Below, piece by piece: positions 12,683 to 24,488 of a stretch of 64,000 nucleotides of DNA. The notes under the pieces were generated by a model that made no database searches, was not told where the DNA came from, and saw nothing but the letters and a program-made list of their open reading frames with translations. Source of the DNA: Gigaspora rosea (taxonomy: Eukaryota; Glomeromycota; Glomeromycetes; Diversisporales; Gigasporaceae); NCBI GenBank assembly GCA_003550325.1, contig QKWP01000250.1:191523-255522 (forward strand), in the 5' to 3' direction. Every line of letters begins with the position of its first letter. The stretch's first letter is position 1. A program made the translations under genes and the position numbers.

Positions 12683-12926
12683 TTGTACACTAGTGTATGA
12701 AACACAGGTATATTAATATCTCAAAACCCTGATTATAAATTAACATTTGAGGTTTTAAAAAAACATGATCCTTGCAAAATTTTATCATAAACTATAAACC
12801 TTTCTATTCCAAAGCTAACCCTTACCCTAACCTTAAATCAGGTTTAATTTTTGGTTAAAAATTTATATGTTACATGGATTTGCAAATTGATTAATTAATA
12901 CCTGTATTTCATACACTAGTGTACAA
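12683..12926. mobile_element. MITE with TTGTACACTAGTGTATGAAA ends
   Basis: Inverted ends of about 30 bp start TTGTACACTAGTGTATGAAA. Each end is itself partly palindromic (TACACTAGTGTA). TA occurs next to both ends, suggesting mariner-like insertion, but the left junction is not clean. No coding capacity. Confidence 0.6.
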
Positions 12927-13021
12927 TAAAAAATTTTCTAAGTTTTTATAGTAATTTGCTAAAAACTAAATTATTATATCTAGTTAGTGCTCTTAGGTTC
13001 GAGTGCTCTAAAAAAATTTGT

Positions 13022-13165
13022 TCAGCATATAAAAATACATTTTATTAGTATATTTACTTTTATATTTCTTGAAAATTTAAGAAAAGATTCTTAATTTTGG
13101 ATTTTTTGATCAAAAAATCAAAAATTAAGTATCTTTTCTAGTATAATATATTTTTATGCACTAAA
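13022..13165. repeat. 145-bp hairpin
   Basis: The arms AGAAAAGATTCTTAATTTT and AAAATTAAGTATCTTTTCT flank the symmetric centre TTTTTTGATCAAAAAA, with outer ends GCATATAAAAATA and TATTTTTATGC. It is probably a small foldback element. Confidence 0.6.
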
Positions 13166-13689
13166 CATATCAGCGGATCGGCGTAATTGGGTCTTTTTTC
13201 GATAAACTGTTACATAAAAATTTGCTCCTAAGTAAACGTTAAAAAACTAACAAACGAAGTACTTGTTACAACTAACAAAAGAGCCTTTTTGACGCCTAGA
13301 CAAGTTAAAAAACCAATAAAACTTAATAAAAGAGCTACGCTAAGCTGTAGAAAGAAGTACTTTTATCGTTTGTTGAAATATTCGGGTGTTTTAGGATGGG
13401 TTGGGCATTGAGAAATGGGTTGGTAACTATCAAGGGTAAATTCGGAAGCTAATTTTCAAAAAAATGGCCTTTTTAATATACTTTTGGCTTATAATTAAAT
13501 ACATGAATTTTTTTTTTTTCTACGTACTTAATTATAAATACAAAGCTGGTTAAAAAGGCCGTTTTTGTGAAAATTCGCTTTGTAATAAATTTTCGCGTAA
13601 AATTTTTTTGATAATCCTCGATCATGATTGGTCGAGCCGACATGTTACGTCGATCCGCCGATATGATAAGTTTTTTTTTTATATATATT

Positions 13690-14738
13690 AGGGAGAACCC
13701 CGGGTGTAGCTCTTGCCCCAAACTTTTATTAATTCTTAAGTGGTTGACATATTGCCGAAATACATACATATTATATACAAGTACAGTATTAGAACTAGGA
13801 TTTTTAGGTTATACAACCATTTATCCATAGCTAAAACCTACCAGAGCCTTCCATATTTCCATTTATATGACTAATCTGGCTTGTACATCCTTCTCCAACC
13901 AACAATTGGTATTCACATATCCGCCACTTTACTAATACTACCTAGTATCATCACTTCTAATTTGGTATACGTTGCCAGGTAGATGCTTTGTGCTTCCAGA
14001 TTGGTACTATATACCTGAGATCCCCTACTGGCGTACTTTTCGGGAGTTCGTATCTCAAGCAATGCAGCTGCCTCTACCATATTGGGTAAATATCTCAAGC
14101 CTGCATGCTGCTGTAACTAGCCGGGTTCCTGCAACTTGGGGGCCCAAGATTTAATGTTTCGAATTTGGTTATATATGAATGACTGTACTTCCCTTTATGG
14201 TGATGAGATAACCGGGCATGTTTTGCAAATGCTTCCAATACTAGATATAGTTGGATGGCATTATGAGGCTTAGAAAAACCCTGTTACTACTACATACACT
14301 TGTACCAGCTATAACTGTATTGGTAATCCCAGCACTTCTTAACATCCAAAGACTCCTATATGGGTATGCTCAGAGCCCATTAGGTCTTGACATGTATATG
14401 CCTCTATGCTTTCACCTTTCACTGGCTAGTGAGTTCCGTCTATACATGAGAACGAAAGCATTTCGGGTTCTAAAACCCGAAATTAAAATTTGAAGACGAA
14501 ATTGTTTTTGACCTATTTTACTTGAAAGACGAAATTATTTAATACTTTTTTTGAATAGACAAAATTATAAGGAACATATCTATATAAATTTTATTTGTTC
14601 TTCCTTATAAAAAATTTTAATTTTCTCTAATGAAGACAAAATAGGCCTTTTCAAAAATCAATTTCGGTGGCATTACTAGTTCCGTCTGCTCTTACAGGTT
14701 CATTCTGATCCTAGTACTCACATCCAACATCAGGAAAT
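13690..14738 (-). mobile_element. Reverse copy of the 1.5-2.8 kb retroelement, 5'-truncated
   Basis: In reverse complement this matches about 2030-2740 of the plus-strand copy, for example CTTGAGATACGAACTCCC and TAGATGCTTTGTGCTTCC-type stretches. It lacks the tRNA-like head, as expected from incomplete reverse transcription or later loss. A 236-bp element interrupts it at 14442-14677. Short ORFs in it are not genes. Confidence 0.65.
14442..14677. mobile_element. 236-bp insertion with 10-bp duplication AGTTCCGTCT
   Basis: AGTTCCGTCT occurs directly on both sides (14432-14441 and 14678-14687). Sequence on the two sides is continuous in the other copy of the host retroelement (2050-2080, reverse), so insertion is well supported. 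A 9-10 bp duplication suits MULE-like transposition. The ends show only weak inverted similarity. A relative lies at about 11690-11810. Confidence 0.65.
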
Positions 14739-14740
14739 TT

Positions 14741-14961
14741 TATATATAGATATTGATCGATATATAACAGTTAATCATTTTATATCGATTAAAAAATAAT
14801 GATATCTATCGATTAACTGGCTAAAAATCGATATATATCTAAATCGATATATATCATTTTCTATATTAAATCGTTATATATCTACAAATCGATTATAATC
14901 GGAATTATTTAAAACAATATATAACGATTAACAGATCTTTAACAATTACACAGTGTTTTGA
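14741..14961 (-). repeat. ATCGAT-rich dispersed repeat, copy 2 (reverse)
   Basis: In reverse complement it follows 61-375 motif by motif: CAAAACACTGTGTAATTG, AAAGATCTGTTAATCG, GATTATAATCGATT, then ATCAATATCTATATATAAAA. Its outer end lies inside the BTB fragment, next to an ambiguous base (14962). It seems to have inserted into that gene. Confidence 0.75.
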
Positions 14962-15234
14962 NCTGTGTTTTAAAATTGCTGAATATATTCTGAATATTTT
15001 TGAGTTGGAAGAAGACAACTGAAAAGAAATTTTCTGAATAGTAGCCAAAGAGGAATTTGCCGAGAAAAATTTAGCCCAAAACTCTATACTTAATTCGGCT
15101 ATTACGGGAATAAGGACTGAAATGATAATGGTCAAAAAAGATTTATCAACATTAATAATTATATTAAAATCCTCTTTATCATCGAGGAGTTCAAGACAAT
15201 TATTTGAAAGTTTTTTAAAGAATTTTAGTGCCAA
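14960..15234 (-). pseudogene. BTB/POZ-domain protein, N-terminal fragment
   Basis: The minus strand reads LKFFKKLSNNCLELLDDKED and FNIIINVD at the start and SNSKIFRIYSAILKH at the end. These match the start of the BTB (POZ) domain of the BTB-TLDc/kelch-type proteins common in Rhizophagus, from memory of the family; such proteins usually act as adaptors for Cul3 ubiquitin ligases. About 46 unrelated codons separate the two parts, either an unspliced intron or an insertion. The expected ATG is TTG. The domain stops abruptly where the ATCGAT repeat begins, so most of the gene is absent. Probably dead. Confidence 0.6.
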
Positions 15235-15323
15235 GTTTTAAAAATTTAATGATTCAGTTAGTTAAGAACTTACAGTAAGTTGTACCTGTACTTGAACACT
15301 AACTGTAGAATTATGTATTATAG

Positions 15324-15509
15324 TAGGACCCCGGACAATTTTAATAAATGTGGGGGGTAAAAAGTGGGTAGATTTTTTGGTCCAAACTCATCTAAATTCT
15401 GGTCAATATTAAAAATTAATTTTAATTTTGACCAGAATTAAAGTGAATTTGGTCCAAAATCTACCCACTTTTTACCCTACCACCTACTATAGAATTGTCT
15501 GGGGTCCTA
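15324..15509. mobile_element. Foldback MITE with TAGGACCCCGGACAATT ends
   Basis: The left end TAGGACCCCGGACAATT mirrors AATTGTCTGGGGTCCTA on the right, and the inner arms AAAAAGTGGGTAGATTTT mirror AAAATCTACCCACTTTTT. TTATAG flanks both sides (15318-15323 and 15510-15515), a possible short target duplication. The same GGACCCC motif occurs at about 4570, 4990 and, reversed, 17840. Confidence 0.7.
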
Positions 15510-15644
15510 TTATAGTAGTACAAGATATAATCGGCCAAGAATTTGTAACAGGTTTTTCCTTAAAGCCAGACAAAATCTTAAATGCAAATAGTGCTGGATA
15601 ATTCACGCAATCTTGCATATTAATGGTCGTCACAATAAATTATA

Positions 15645-15830
15645 TTTTATTATGGGCAAATATGATAAATCATTTGAAGATTTAACTAGATTGCTAGAAA
15701 TTAAACCAGATAATACAAGACATAGAGGTAAAGTTAATTATGCTATAATGAATCAATTGTCGACTTGGAGAAATTATTAAGAATTAAACCAAATGACATA
15801 TAGGCAAAGAAGTGCATAATAACCTGTGAT
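15645..15830 (+). pseudogene. Tetratricopeptide-repeat protein fragment
   Basis: Translation gives MGKYDKSFEDLTRLLEIKPD and, after a frame shift, LEKLLRIKPND. This is the LLxIxPND repeat typical of TPR-containing Rhizophagus proteins (helical protein-binding repeats). It holds one to two repeats, with a stop and a shift, and no start. Probably a relic. Confidence 0.5.
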
Positions 15831-15904
15831 AGATACTTAGATTTGATTTCATATCTTCGGTTTCGATTTAAAAATCAATTCTAATCTAAAAAAAATATAT
15901 ATAT

Positions 15905-17266
15905 ATACTAATCAAACCGTAATGGGAGTAGTAGTCCATTTTAATTCAAAGTAGTACAACTCCAGAGGATTTGTTGTTGTTATTTGCAAAAGTAGGGGGA
16001 AGTATTGCCAGGCCCAAAAGGCCCACTGTTCTGTGTTTTTCAAATAATTTTTTTGAATATACTGTTTTATGAGTATTTTATGTCTGGAACTAAACATTCC
16101 TTAATCGCTTCCTGTATGAGATTTTTGCAACTAGGTTTAGTCCTTTTGTGCATTGTCTGTAACATCTTTTGCTAATAATAAATTTTTCCTATCCATGTCC
16201 TCATAATATTAACTATACAATAAATAACAGAACATTCTTGCTCGCCGTTTTGAAGACCAAAAAAAGCGATTTTTATACTTTTTGTCTCTACATGGCTTTG
16301 ATCAGAAAAAAAATATCTAGATACCTATTAATGTGCAAACTGATGAATTATCTTCAAGGCCTCTGCAACGGTACTACTATCCTTACTACTTATAAAAAAA
16401 TGCCACCTATATTCCAGCATTTGTACATATTATGAACATACAAAGTAAATAGGCGATAATCATATTTGTTCATTTTGTGAGTCGAATCAATCAATGTTAA
16501 CCATCCATATCGCTCAAAATTATCAATTTAATTTGGATGTATAAAAACAAAACCCTGAGTAGATTGACTAGTAAGTTTAAAACGCTTAACTTTGTATTCT
16601 TTATTTTCAAAAAAAGCAACTGCTTCGTAAATATCTAACTCATGCTTTTGATTGCCAATAAGATGTGTATTAAGAGAGCCATAAACTTTGAATTTTATAT
16701 TTGAAACCTCTTTGTGTTTTAATTCTTTAATGCTTTTCTCTAGACCCAATTTTTCTGCTGCATATTCTTTCACTGCCTTTGTTATTTCAGGCAGTTGGTA
16801 GTTTTTAATGGCTTTCAATTCAACTAGGGCCCGAACAGCTTGTGGACGCTTTAGTTTTTCACTTTCTTCTAATGAGTGGTCATAATCAGGTGAATCTTTA
16901 AATCGTTCTTTTAATTTTCTGCTTTAAAGGATAACATATAATTTTTATTTTGGCTAAGCATAAGCTAGCAGGTTGAATTTTTGTTTTGCGCCGTTTTTCC
17001 TGTAGTATTCCTTCTTGCCATGAACTTAACGAACTACTCTTTGCAAAATGGCAGATAAAAACTTTCCATGAATTACCATTAACTAGATTTCTATGGCTAA
17101 ATACGGTCCATACATTTAAGATGAAAGGCCACCAATCATCATCAAATTCTTGAAGTGGAATGTTTAGTAGTTCACCAATATTGAAAAGAAGAAAAAGCTT
17201 CTGATTTTGGGTTAAAGTTTCTGAAACAGGGGTAATAACTGGGTTCATATTGTTTTCTATAAACAC
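15905..17266 (-). pseudogene. Mutator-like (MULE) transposase relic
   Basis: Pieces in several frames line up in order on the minus strand. First comes an N-terminal region (17266-16900), then a Lys/Glu-rich stretch (16925-16530, SIKELKHKEVSNIKFKVYG). The catalytic region follows: LTLIDSTHKMNKYDYRLF near 16445-16505 with the first Asp of the DDE triad, then STVAEALKIIHQFA (16340-16420), RYFFSDQSHVETKSI with the second Asp, NGEQECSVIYCIV, and a last piece, TEQWAFWAWQYFPLLLQ and NPLELYYFELK (15912-16060). This is the MULE DDE order from family knowledge. At least four stops or shifts break it, so it cannot act now. MULE-type MITEs with 9-bp duplications occur at 44400 and 58435. Confidence 0.75.
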
Positions 17267-17929
17267 GTTTTTATATATTAAAAAAAAAAAAGCTGCTAAA
17301 GCAGTTTAAAAAAAAGGATATGTGTTTTAATAATAAAGTCTTTAATATAATTATCGTTGAGGAACCCTTTGGTATATAAATCTTGTTTTTGATATCTTTT
17401 AATACTTTATTATATTAGAACCAATTTGATTATATTCATCTTTTGCAAAAAAAAAAAAAGTTTTAATTATATTCACCTTTCACCAAAAAAAAAAAAAAAA
17501 TAAAAACAATCTATATGTATGCACGTTATGAGACTTTGCTATCATTGTATTGTTATCTTGCATTCTGGTGTATGCATAAGTGTAACAATATATTTATATA
17601 CTAGCGGAACAAATTTTGTATTTACTCCAAAGGTTATGTCGATGCTATTTCGATCGGATAGTTAGGTGACCATATCTGGCTTTGGCCATCCTCTAAAAAA
17701 AAAAGTTTGTATAGAAATTCATCAAACGTTGCATTTTTATATAGTAAATTTTCAAATTTTGCTCTATTTTATACATCTATTTAGCTGAAATACTGCTAAA
17801 ATTATACAAACTCAGATCTGAGTTGTATCAGAGTTCTTCGGGGTCCTGGCACAGTAAGTAAACATTATTTTTCCAAAATTTGGACCCAGTCAACATGTAT
17901 TCTGTGCAGATACTCTCAAGGTACAGTTA
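17267..17929. other. Intergenic, A-runs and a short palindrome
   Basis: Several A homopolymers (17281, 17446, 17485) and a small palindrome around ACTCAGATCTGAGT (about 17810-17824), followed by a reverse GGGGTCC motif. No gene seen. Confidence 0.45.
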
Positions 17930-18080
17930 GGGGAGTGCCAAAAATCAGGTGATTTTTTAGGGGAGAAGGAGGATAAAAAAAGTGAAATTATATATAAGGA
18001 ACCTAACTATTTATATATTAAAGAAAAGAAAGGGGGTAGGCCTCTGATAAAAAATAATCAGGTGATTAATAACACAGCCC
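17930..18080. mobile_element. Harbinger-like MITE, 151 bp, TTA duplication
   Basis: The ends GGGGAGTG and (reverse complement of the right end) GGGCTGTG, each followed by AATCAGGTGATT/AATCACCTGATT, are flanked by TTA at 17927-17929 and 18081-18083. The ends resemble those at 751-921 and 40529-42674. No coding capacity. Confidence 0.55.
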
Positions 18081-18084
18081 TTAA

Positions 18085-18421
18085 ATCAAAAACAATGAAT
18101 TTTGCTCACATAAATATTTGTCAATAATTTTAATTACACTATGCTAGTTATTGGCATATTGATGCACAATTCTGCCTAGTTCATTTGTAGTGCATGCCCC
18201 ATTAAACAAACAAATATGTGGAAGATTTTTTCGTATTATCTTTGAACAGTCAAAGTAACTCTGGGATACATATATCGAACTGATATTATAATGTTACTCT
18301 TCAACAAAATAAGGAATAATTTTCTCCTGTACTTTTTTTGGATCAGCATATACATCTTCGAATATAGCTACTGTACCTCTATTGGGAGAAAATGAATCTA
18401 TCTTAGGGATTTTATCAGGTT
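18085..18421 (-). pseudogene. A32-like (FtsK-HerA) packaging ATPase fragment
   Basis: The minus strand reads [20 protein letters not shown], a Walker B-like hhhFED segment, then [27 protein letters not shown] and [16 protein letters not shown]. The order (acidic Walker B, I/SxxYxSQSYFDxxKxIRKN sensor region) is that of A32-like genome-packaging ATPases of Polinton/Maverick elements and large DNA viruses. The Walker A part is absent and two in-frame stops are present, so it is a relic. Whether it came from a Polinton-like transposon or an endogenised virus cannot be told here. No capsid or DNA polymerase gene was seen nearby. Confidence 0.6.
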
Positions 18422-18424
18422 TCA

Positions 18425-18984
18425 AAACTCAGAATGTAATATTTNCAAATTTTAAATTTCTGCAACCAAAATCTGAAGTGCATATGCAAATTTTGCATAT
18501 AAATTTGCAAATTTTACTTATAAATTTTGATTAAATGCTTATACACGCAACTAAATTTTTATAAATTCTTATAATCCGCAACTATTTTTTTTTTATTTAG
18601 TTGTAGCCTGCAACTAATTTAAAAATTGAATTTCAGACACTGGGGTAGCTTATTTTAGATAGTAGCTTATTTTTAGACATATATAGTAAGTAAACTTTTA
18701 AAGTATATAATTGGCTAATAGAACCTCAATTTTTATAAAAAAATATTAAACAAGGCTAACAGCCTCCGCCTGTGGACGTTTAAATAACTCTCAGTGAGTT
18801 GAGGGCTTTAAAAAGAGGGAAACAGCTGTCATGGCAGGTCGCACCTGGGCTTCGTTGAAGTCGAGTGAGTCTTTATTAGATATAGAAAAGTTTAAAGTAT
18901 ATAGTAATATAGAAGTAAACTTAGTGCATGTATATGTGATTCTTATTAATAAAGGCAGGGCCGCTAGTTAAAAAAAAAAAATAA
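18425..18984. other. Intergenic
   Basis: No gene recognised. A somewhat GC-richer patch at about 18760-18870 (GCCTCCGCCTGTGGACG, GTCGCACCTGGGCTTCG) stands out from the AT-rich background and may be part of an old retroelement. Confidence 0.35.
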
Positions 18985-19865
18985 ATAAAAAAATATTAAA
19001 AACTCATAAAAGTATTAATATTTTTATAAATTTAGACACATATATTTTTGCAAGTTTTTCTCTAAACTTCAACTGCTTTTGGAAGAACTTTCTCGAAATA
19101 AACCTTCAAAATATAACTAAATAAGTTGATAGAATAGGTATTCAAGAGTTTTTAGTTAAAATTTTATCAAAAAACAGTAGATTTTTCATTTGCAACTAGA
19201 TTTGTATTTCTTTGTAAACAATTTTGGCATATTATATACATTTTAAAAATAGAAAAATCTTTCATCAAAGATATCTCTATGAGTTTTTGACCAAATTTGA
19301 TAAAAATATTTTTATTTTAATTCTACAAATATATAGAATTCAATTAAAAAATTTTCATTAAATTTGATCAAGAACTTGCAAAAATATCTTTAATAAAAGA
19401 TACTTTTATTTCTAACAAATATATTATAAAAAAGCTGTACTAAATGAAAAAAAGCTATTATAGAATGAATATTTAACCAAATAACTTGAAATTTTAGAAA
19501 GCAAAATTATAATCTATTTTCTATTGATCTTATTAGTGTGCAGTAACTAGTTTAATTTGAACTTGTGAAATCTAGTTTGTGATAGTAATTTTTCTGTTTT
19601 TATCAAATTTGAAAATTTAAAAAAATCTTAAATTGAAAAATTCATCATAACTTTGTCAATATTAATCTGTTTTTAATAAAATTTTAACTGAAGACTCTTG
19701 AATACCTATTATCTTAACTTACTTAGTTATGTTTAGAGGTTTTATTTTGAGAAAGTGCTTTTGAAAGCATTTGAAATTTAGAGAAAAACTTGTAAAATAT
19801 ATGTATTTAAATTTACAAAAACGTTAATACCTTTATGAGTCTTTAATATTTTTTTATAAAATTTG
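18985..19865. mobile_element. Large foldback element with a second foldback inside
   Basis: About 190 bp at 18990-19175 (AAAAACTCATAAAAGTATTA, CTTGAATACC partner) recur inverted at 19665-19860. A second foldback occupies about 19250-19430 with AAAGATATCTCTATGAG-like arms. No ORF. The LINE begins immediately after the right end. Confidence 0.6.
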
Positions 19866-19874
19866 GAATTCTAT

Positions 19875-22800
19875 ATATACCTACGACCTCAATACCACTA
19901 GACCCATCACTCTCATTGACCATACTAGAAAAATTTTTACTAAAATACTAAACAACCGAATGACCAAAATCATAATGCACTATGAAATATTATCACCAAT
20001 GAACTTTGTCGCTTTCCCCTTCCAATCGACTATCCAACCGGTATCTCAACTAACACATATTTTAGAGGATGCTATTACTAATAACAAAGAAATCTGGGCC
20101 CTATCCCAGGACATGTCCAAGGCATTTGACTCTGTCAATGTCAATACACTGGGGAACGCTCTCCACAGAATTAAGATCCCTCAAAACATAATTGACCTCC
20201 TCACTCATCTATTAACCAATCGCACAAATCAAGTAATTACAGAACGAGGCTTCACCCCACCATACGCTGTACTAGATGGAATTAACCAGGGTGAAACTTT
20301 CTCACCGCTACTATGGAAAATATACTACTATCCACTTATCGCTACCATAAATAAACGCTTCCATGGCTATTCATCCACAATTCCATCCCAGCCTCCCAAA
20401 TCAATCCACACCTCTATTATGGCTTACATAGATGACTCCCTTTGGATTGCCCCCAATAAACAAACCCTAATGGACATCTTGTCTACCGCCTCAAGCTTTT
20501 ACAAGCTCAATAATATCAAAGTCAACCCCACAAAATCATTCTTAATATCCAATTCCTCAACCCTAACACCCAACATCAACTTCGACAATACGATAATTAC
20601 CGCTCTACCACTTAACACCCCCTTGAAATACTTAGGTGCATGGTTTACAACAGGAAAAACACACACACATATACAAAAATTAATTATGGCTTTAAGTATT
20701 TAGTTGAAAATAAAAGCAGAAAAATTTTTGCCTAATGTAGTTGTAATTATAGTTTAGCAAAAAATTAAAGCAATTATATATTACAAAGTCAAAATAAATA
20801 AATATCAATATTTTAAATCTCTAACTTTTTAATCATTATATTAGGGATTAAAGGGAATGAGGACGCTCTAACAACTGAGCTAAAGATCCACAAAGACAAT
20901 AAAATTTTAATGATTATTGTTGAAATCCAGCTGAGTGGTTGGCTGAAATTACCACGAACTTGAAAAAACTCCAACTTGCACGCATAACTGAAAAACAAGC
21001 TATCTACATATACAATCATGTCATCCTACCTCACTTTCAATACCGTATCCTCTCCTCTTACCTGAATCCTTCACAGCTAAAACTGATTAACCAATTAATA
21101 ATCAAGATCGTACGACAGAAAGCGAAGATTGCTAGAAGCTTACCAAACTCCTTTTTACACTGTACAAACATTTACACACTCACGGACATATCGCAAGCAC
21201 AACTATCCACCCTTACCTCTAACCTCCAAAACGGCTTAAACCACCTGGATTTTGACAAGTCCTATCTTAAGATAAGACTCCAACAAATTCAAAACTCGGC
21301 GCACACTAATGAATCCATTCTGGAAGAATGGCCTGCCCTTCCATATTCACAATATCTCACACATACCTGTCAAGCCCTTTGGGCAATACACAAACTCAAT
21401 ATAAAATTCCTAAGACTACTAAACAACCCCATCACAACTAACCTACTAGGCACTTCGATCAACCCAATACTCCTGTCCCACCACAAATGCACACACTTAA
21501 AAGAAACCCTGAACTCACACGGGATTTCCTGCATCGAGCAATTCATGGACTTTAGAAACCAAAAACTAATAGAATGGAACAACTTTCACCACAATATTAA
21601 GAAAATTCCTCGAGGCAGAATCCCGAAATGGTTCCGACTCATACAAGATCTCATTACCTCTTATGCAACTCCCACACTCAACATCACAAAATTCAACTCA
21701 TTCAGCTCCCCCAAATGGACCCCTGATAAGAAAGGATGGATAATTACCTCTAGCGGAGAAATCGCAAAATTTCTAACCAAAATACCAATACTAATACACT
21801 AAAAGCCAGACATTACAATACTTCTAGTAATATGAAATCTGTCAAACCCTGTCCCGGATGTGAACTAAAAAACAAAAAAACTAAGAATCTCCCGCTGCTA
21901 CTTTACTGTTGATAAACGCTTTATACACAACCTCCAAATAGACTGTAGACTCCACATACACGCAAATATCAGTGATATAATATATAGCCTTCGACACCCC
22001 CCTCCAATCCAAGCTACCTTACTCGACGAATCATTACCCAGACCCCTCTTAGCATTCCAAAAACCACCTATAGGAAAATGGGAATTACTCGTATCCTCCA
22101 ATTTCAAGAAGAAGTCAATCTCGATGAACATCGCAATCAACAAAAACAACAACCAGACTGACGACAAAAAAATAATAGCCTCTTGCATATTACAACACAG
22201 CAGATCCACAATCAGCATCTTCAATACATACTGGCCATCCAAAACAAATGCACTACTAACACTACTTACCTTCATTTCCACTACGATAGACAATACAGCC
22301 AAATTGGATATAACAACCAATAACCTATCATTCAAAAACCTTGTAGAACACACAATAGATATACATCACACCTCACATCTAAAACTTGACCGATCAGACT
22401 TCCCACACTTACAACGCACACTAATATCAATACTAATGGAAAGTAAACTGGAAATTTCATATAACCCAAGCCTCAAAATCTTGGACCCACTTCCTCCATA
22501 TCCCCTTGACATCACCCCCAAAAATTCCTATACAACCGATTTACGACACTAATTAACGATATACCCACAATCCAACTGATCAAAATATTACTAAAAGGAA
22601 TACACAAAATAATGATCGACATTCTTTGGCATAACCAACAAAGAATCCAGATATGGGAATCTCACGTGGACAATATTGACTGGGATTCCACCCTCGAAAC
22701 ACTGATCTTCAATGATAAACCTAAAGCACTCTACACTAACCCTGCCCTATCCAACATCAAGAATTTTAAAATCAAATTAATAGCCGAAGAACTCCCTACT

Positions 22801-23485
22801 CACCTTCTCTTACATCTCCGTAACCCCAACAAATATCCAAACCACTTTTGTCCTAGATGTTACTCCACCTCAGAAGACTACTCCCATTTACTAACCTGTG
22901 TTTCCAACCACTTTACTTTCAATACAGAACTCAGAAGAATCCTAATTAAAATAGCAGAAGAAAAGAAACTACCACTCAAAAATCCCAAAGAGTTCATCTC
23001 TAACTATACATTTCTACACATCAACAAGAACATTCCTATCAGTATCATAACAGAACGTACTCTCGCCCCTTTCAAGTCTCGACACCACAAAAAGAAACTC
23101 CCCCCACTACTACACCACAGAATAGCGGAATTCATATACAAAGAGATTTGGATACCCTCCAGAATGTCCCGACATTCAGAGGCAGTCCCTCCTCCTCCTA
23201 TTAACACCACCAACCATGATCAAAACCCTCCCACCCACACCACTCTTTATTAAACAAAAAATCGACAAATTTATTCTCACTAATAACTTTTCTATCAACA
23301 ATATCCTTTCCAAAAACTAGAGGTCTACGGCCATTCTAGTAAAGAATAAGGCCAAGAGTAAACCCTAGCTCTTACCTCTACTTCCCTTTAGATTAGTAAT
23401 TCCTACATGTAATCATATATGTATAATCTACAAAATCTTAATAAAGAATTAGAGGATAGACCTCTCTTTAAAAAAAAAAAATAAT
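19875..23485 (+). pseudogene. LINE retrotransposon, 5'-truncated (RT, RNase H-like region, CCHC-like end)
   Basis: Coding similarity starts at 19879 with LNTTRPITLIDHTRKIF (RT motif 1). Then come QDMSKAFDSVN (motif A, about 20107), GINQGETFSPLLWK (motif B, 20278), YIDD (motif C, 20425-20436) and KYLGAWF. After an insertion at about 20665-20937 the thumb region resumes (AIYIYNHVILPHFQYRI) to 21802. An RNase H-like stretch (YWPSKTNALLTLLTF) lies near 22230, and a Cys/His cluster CPRCYSTSEDYSHLLTC near 22850. The 3' end is A-rich (23470-23485). The endonuclease domain is missing, and several stops and shifts occur. The element is clearly richer in C than the surrounding DNA, so it is probably a fairly recent, dead insertion. 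Confidence 0.85.
20665..20937 (-). mobile_element. tRNA-like insertion inside the LINE reverse transcriptase
   Basis: The RT reading frame breaks after HTHIQKL and resumes with EITTNLKKLQ. The 270 bp between are AT-rich, unlike the LINE. On the minus strand it contains GGATCTTTAGCTCAGTTG and TTAGAGCG (20858-20889), a near-perfect tRNA D-arm/A-box. No B-box or full cloverleaf follows, so it is best read as a tRNA-derived SINE, not a working tRNA gene. No clear target duplication was found. Confidence 0.5.
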
Positions 23486-24476
23486 AAAAATATATATATA
23501 TATATATATACTGTATATAACTTATATTTATTGAAGATAAAATTAAAACCCGGGCTATCGAGTCACTTTTAAAATTTTACGTTATAAGAACAAAAAATTA
23601 TTCAGACAAAATTTTTTACCGATGCTCGCAATTCATCACTAACACAACTAAATACTATGGTACGTAACTGGTGGGTGAATTTTATGGATTATAATTTATA
23701 TAAGAGATGAAAAATTAAGGCAAATAAAGGTATGACAATAGGTGTTTAGTAACCAGCTGTTTTCAAAAATGTGTAAACAGCGATTTTTTCCATATACTTT
23801 ATATAGAAAAACGAAGAATTAGAAAATTTTGATTAGGGCAGGTCTTGATAACTCGTGAATTTCCAATGATATGGTATCTGCAATCGTTTACATCTTTTTG
23901 AAACCAACTATAATTATCTGGGTTTTATTAATGAATATGTTGGCTACAACTCTTATAACTTTATGGGCTTCTATATTTTACAGTCTAAGTTCTAACGTAT
24001 TTCAGAAGTATTTCAGAGGGGCTCATAATGCGAAACATACATACTACTGTATTAGTGTTTGAGTCGACAAATATTTAGCCGACAAAATTGATTCTTTGAC
24101 TCTTTAGTCGATGTTATAAATACAACTAGTCGATTTGATATAATTTAAGAGACTTGATTTCAAAAATTACAATATTATCCAAATTTCTAATAACTAGTAC
24201 ATAAATACTAATTAACTATATAGTTAACTTTAGTTAATTATCATATCGACTAACTAAAGTTGATGATTTTTTGTGACTGACTATTATCACTATTTATTTA
24301 TTATTATCATTAACTTTGGAAATCTTGAATCTGGAACTAAAAAAGAAGTGTAATATTAGTTCGTGTGCCTTTCTCTTATAATGCGAAACGTAATTACTAT
24401 TAAATGTAGCTAGGATATAAAACTATAGGCTCACGCTACGTGAGGTTTGTAATGTGATACCAAACTTTGGTTGTTG
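23486..24476. other. AT-rich intergenic DNA
   Basis: A TA dinucleotide run (23490-23511) follows the LINE tail. A 63-codon hydrophobic ORF at 23871-24062 has no supporting features. AT palindromes such as TTAACTATATAGTTAA occur near 24213. Confidence 0.4.
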
Positions 24477-24488
24477 GCTGTGGATATA

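Noticed and set aside
20839..20889. Functional tRNA gene on the minus strand
   Set aside because: Only the D-arm region is tRNA-like; no anticodon stem or T-arm follows.
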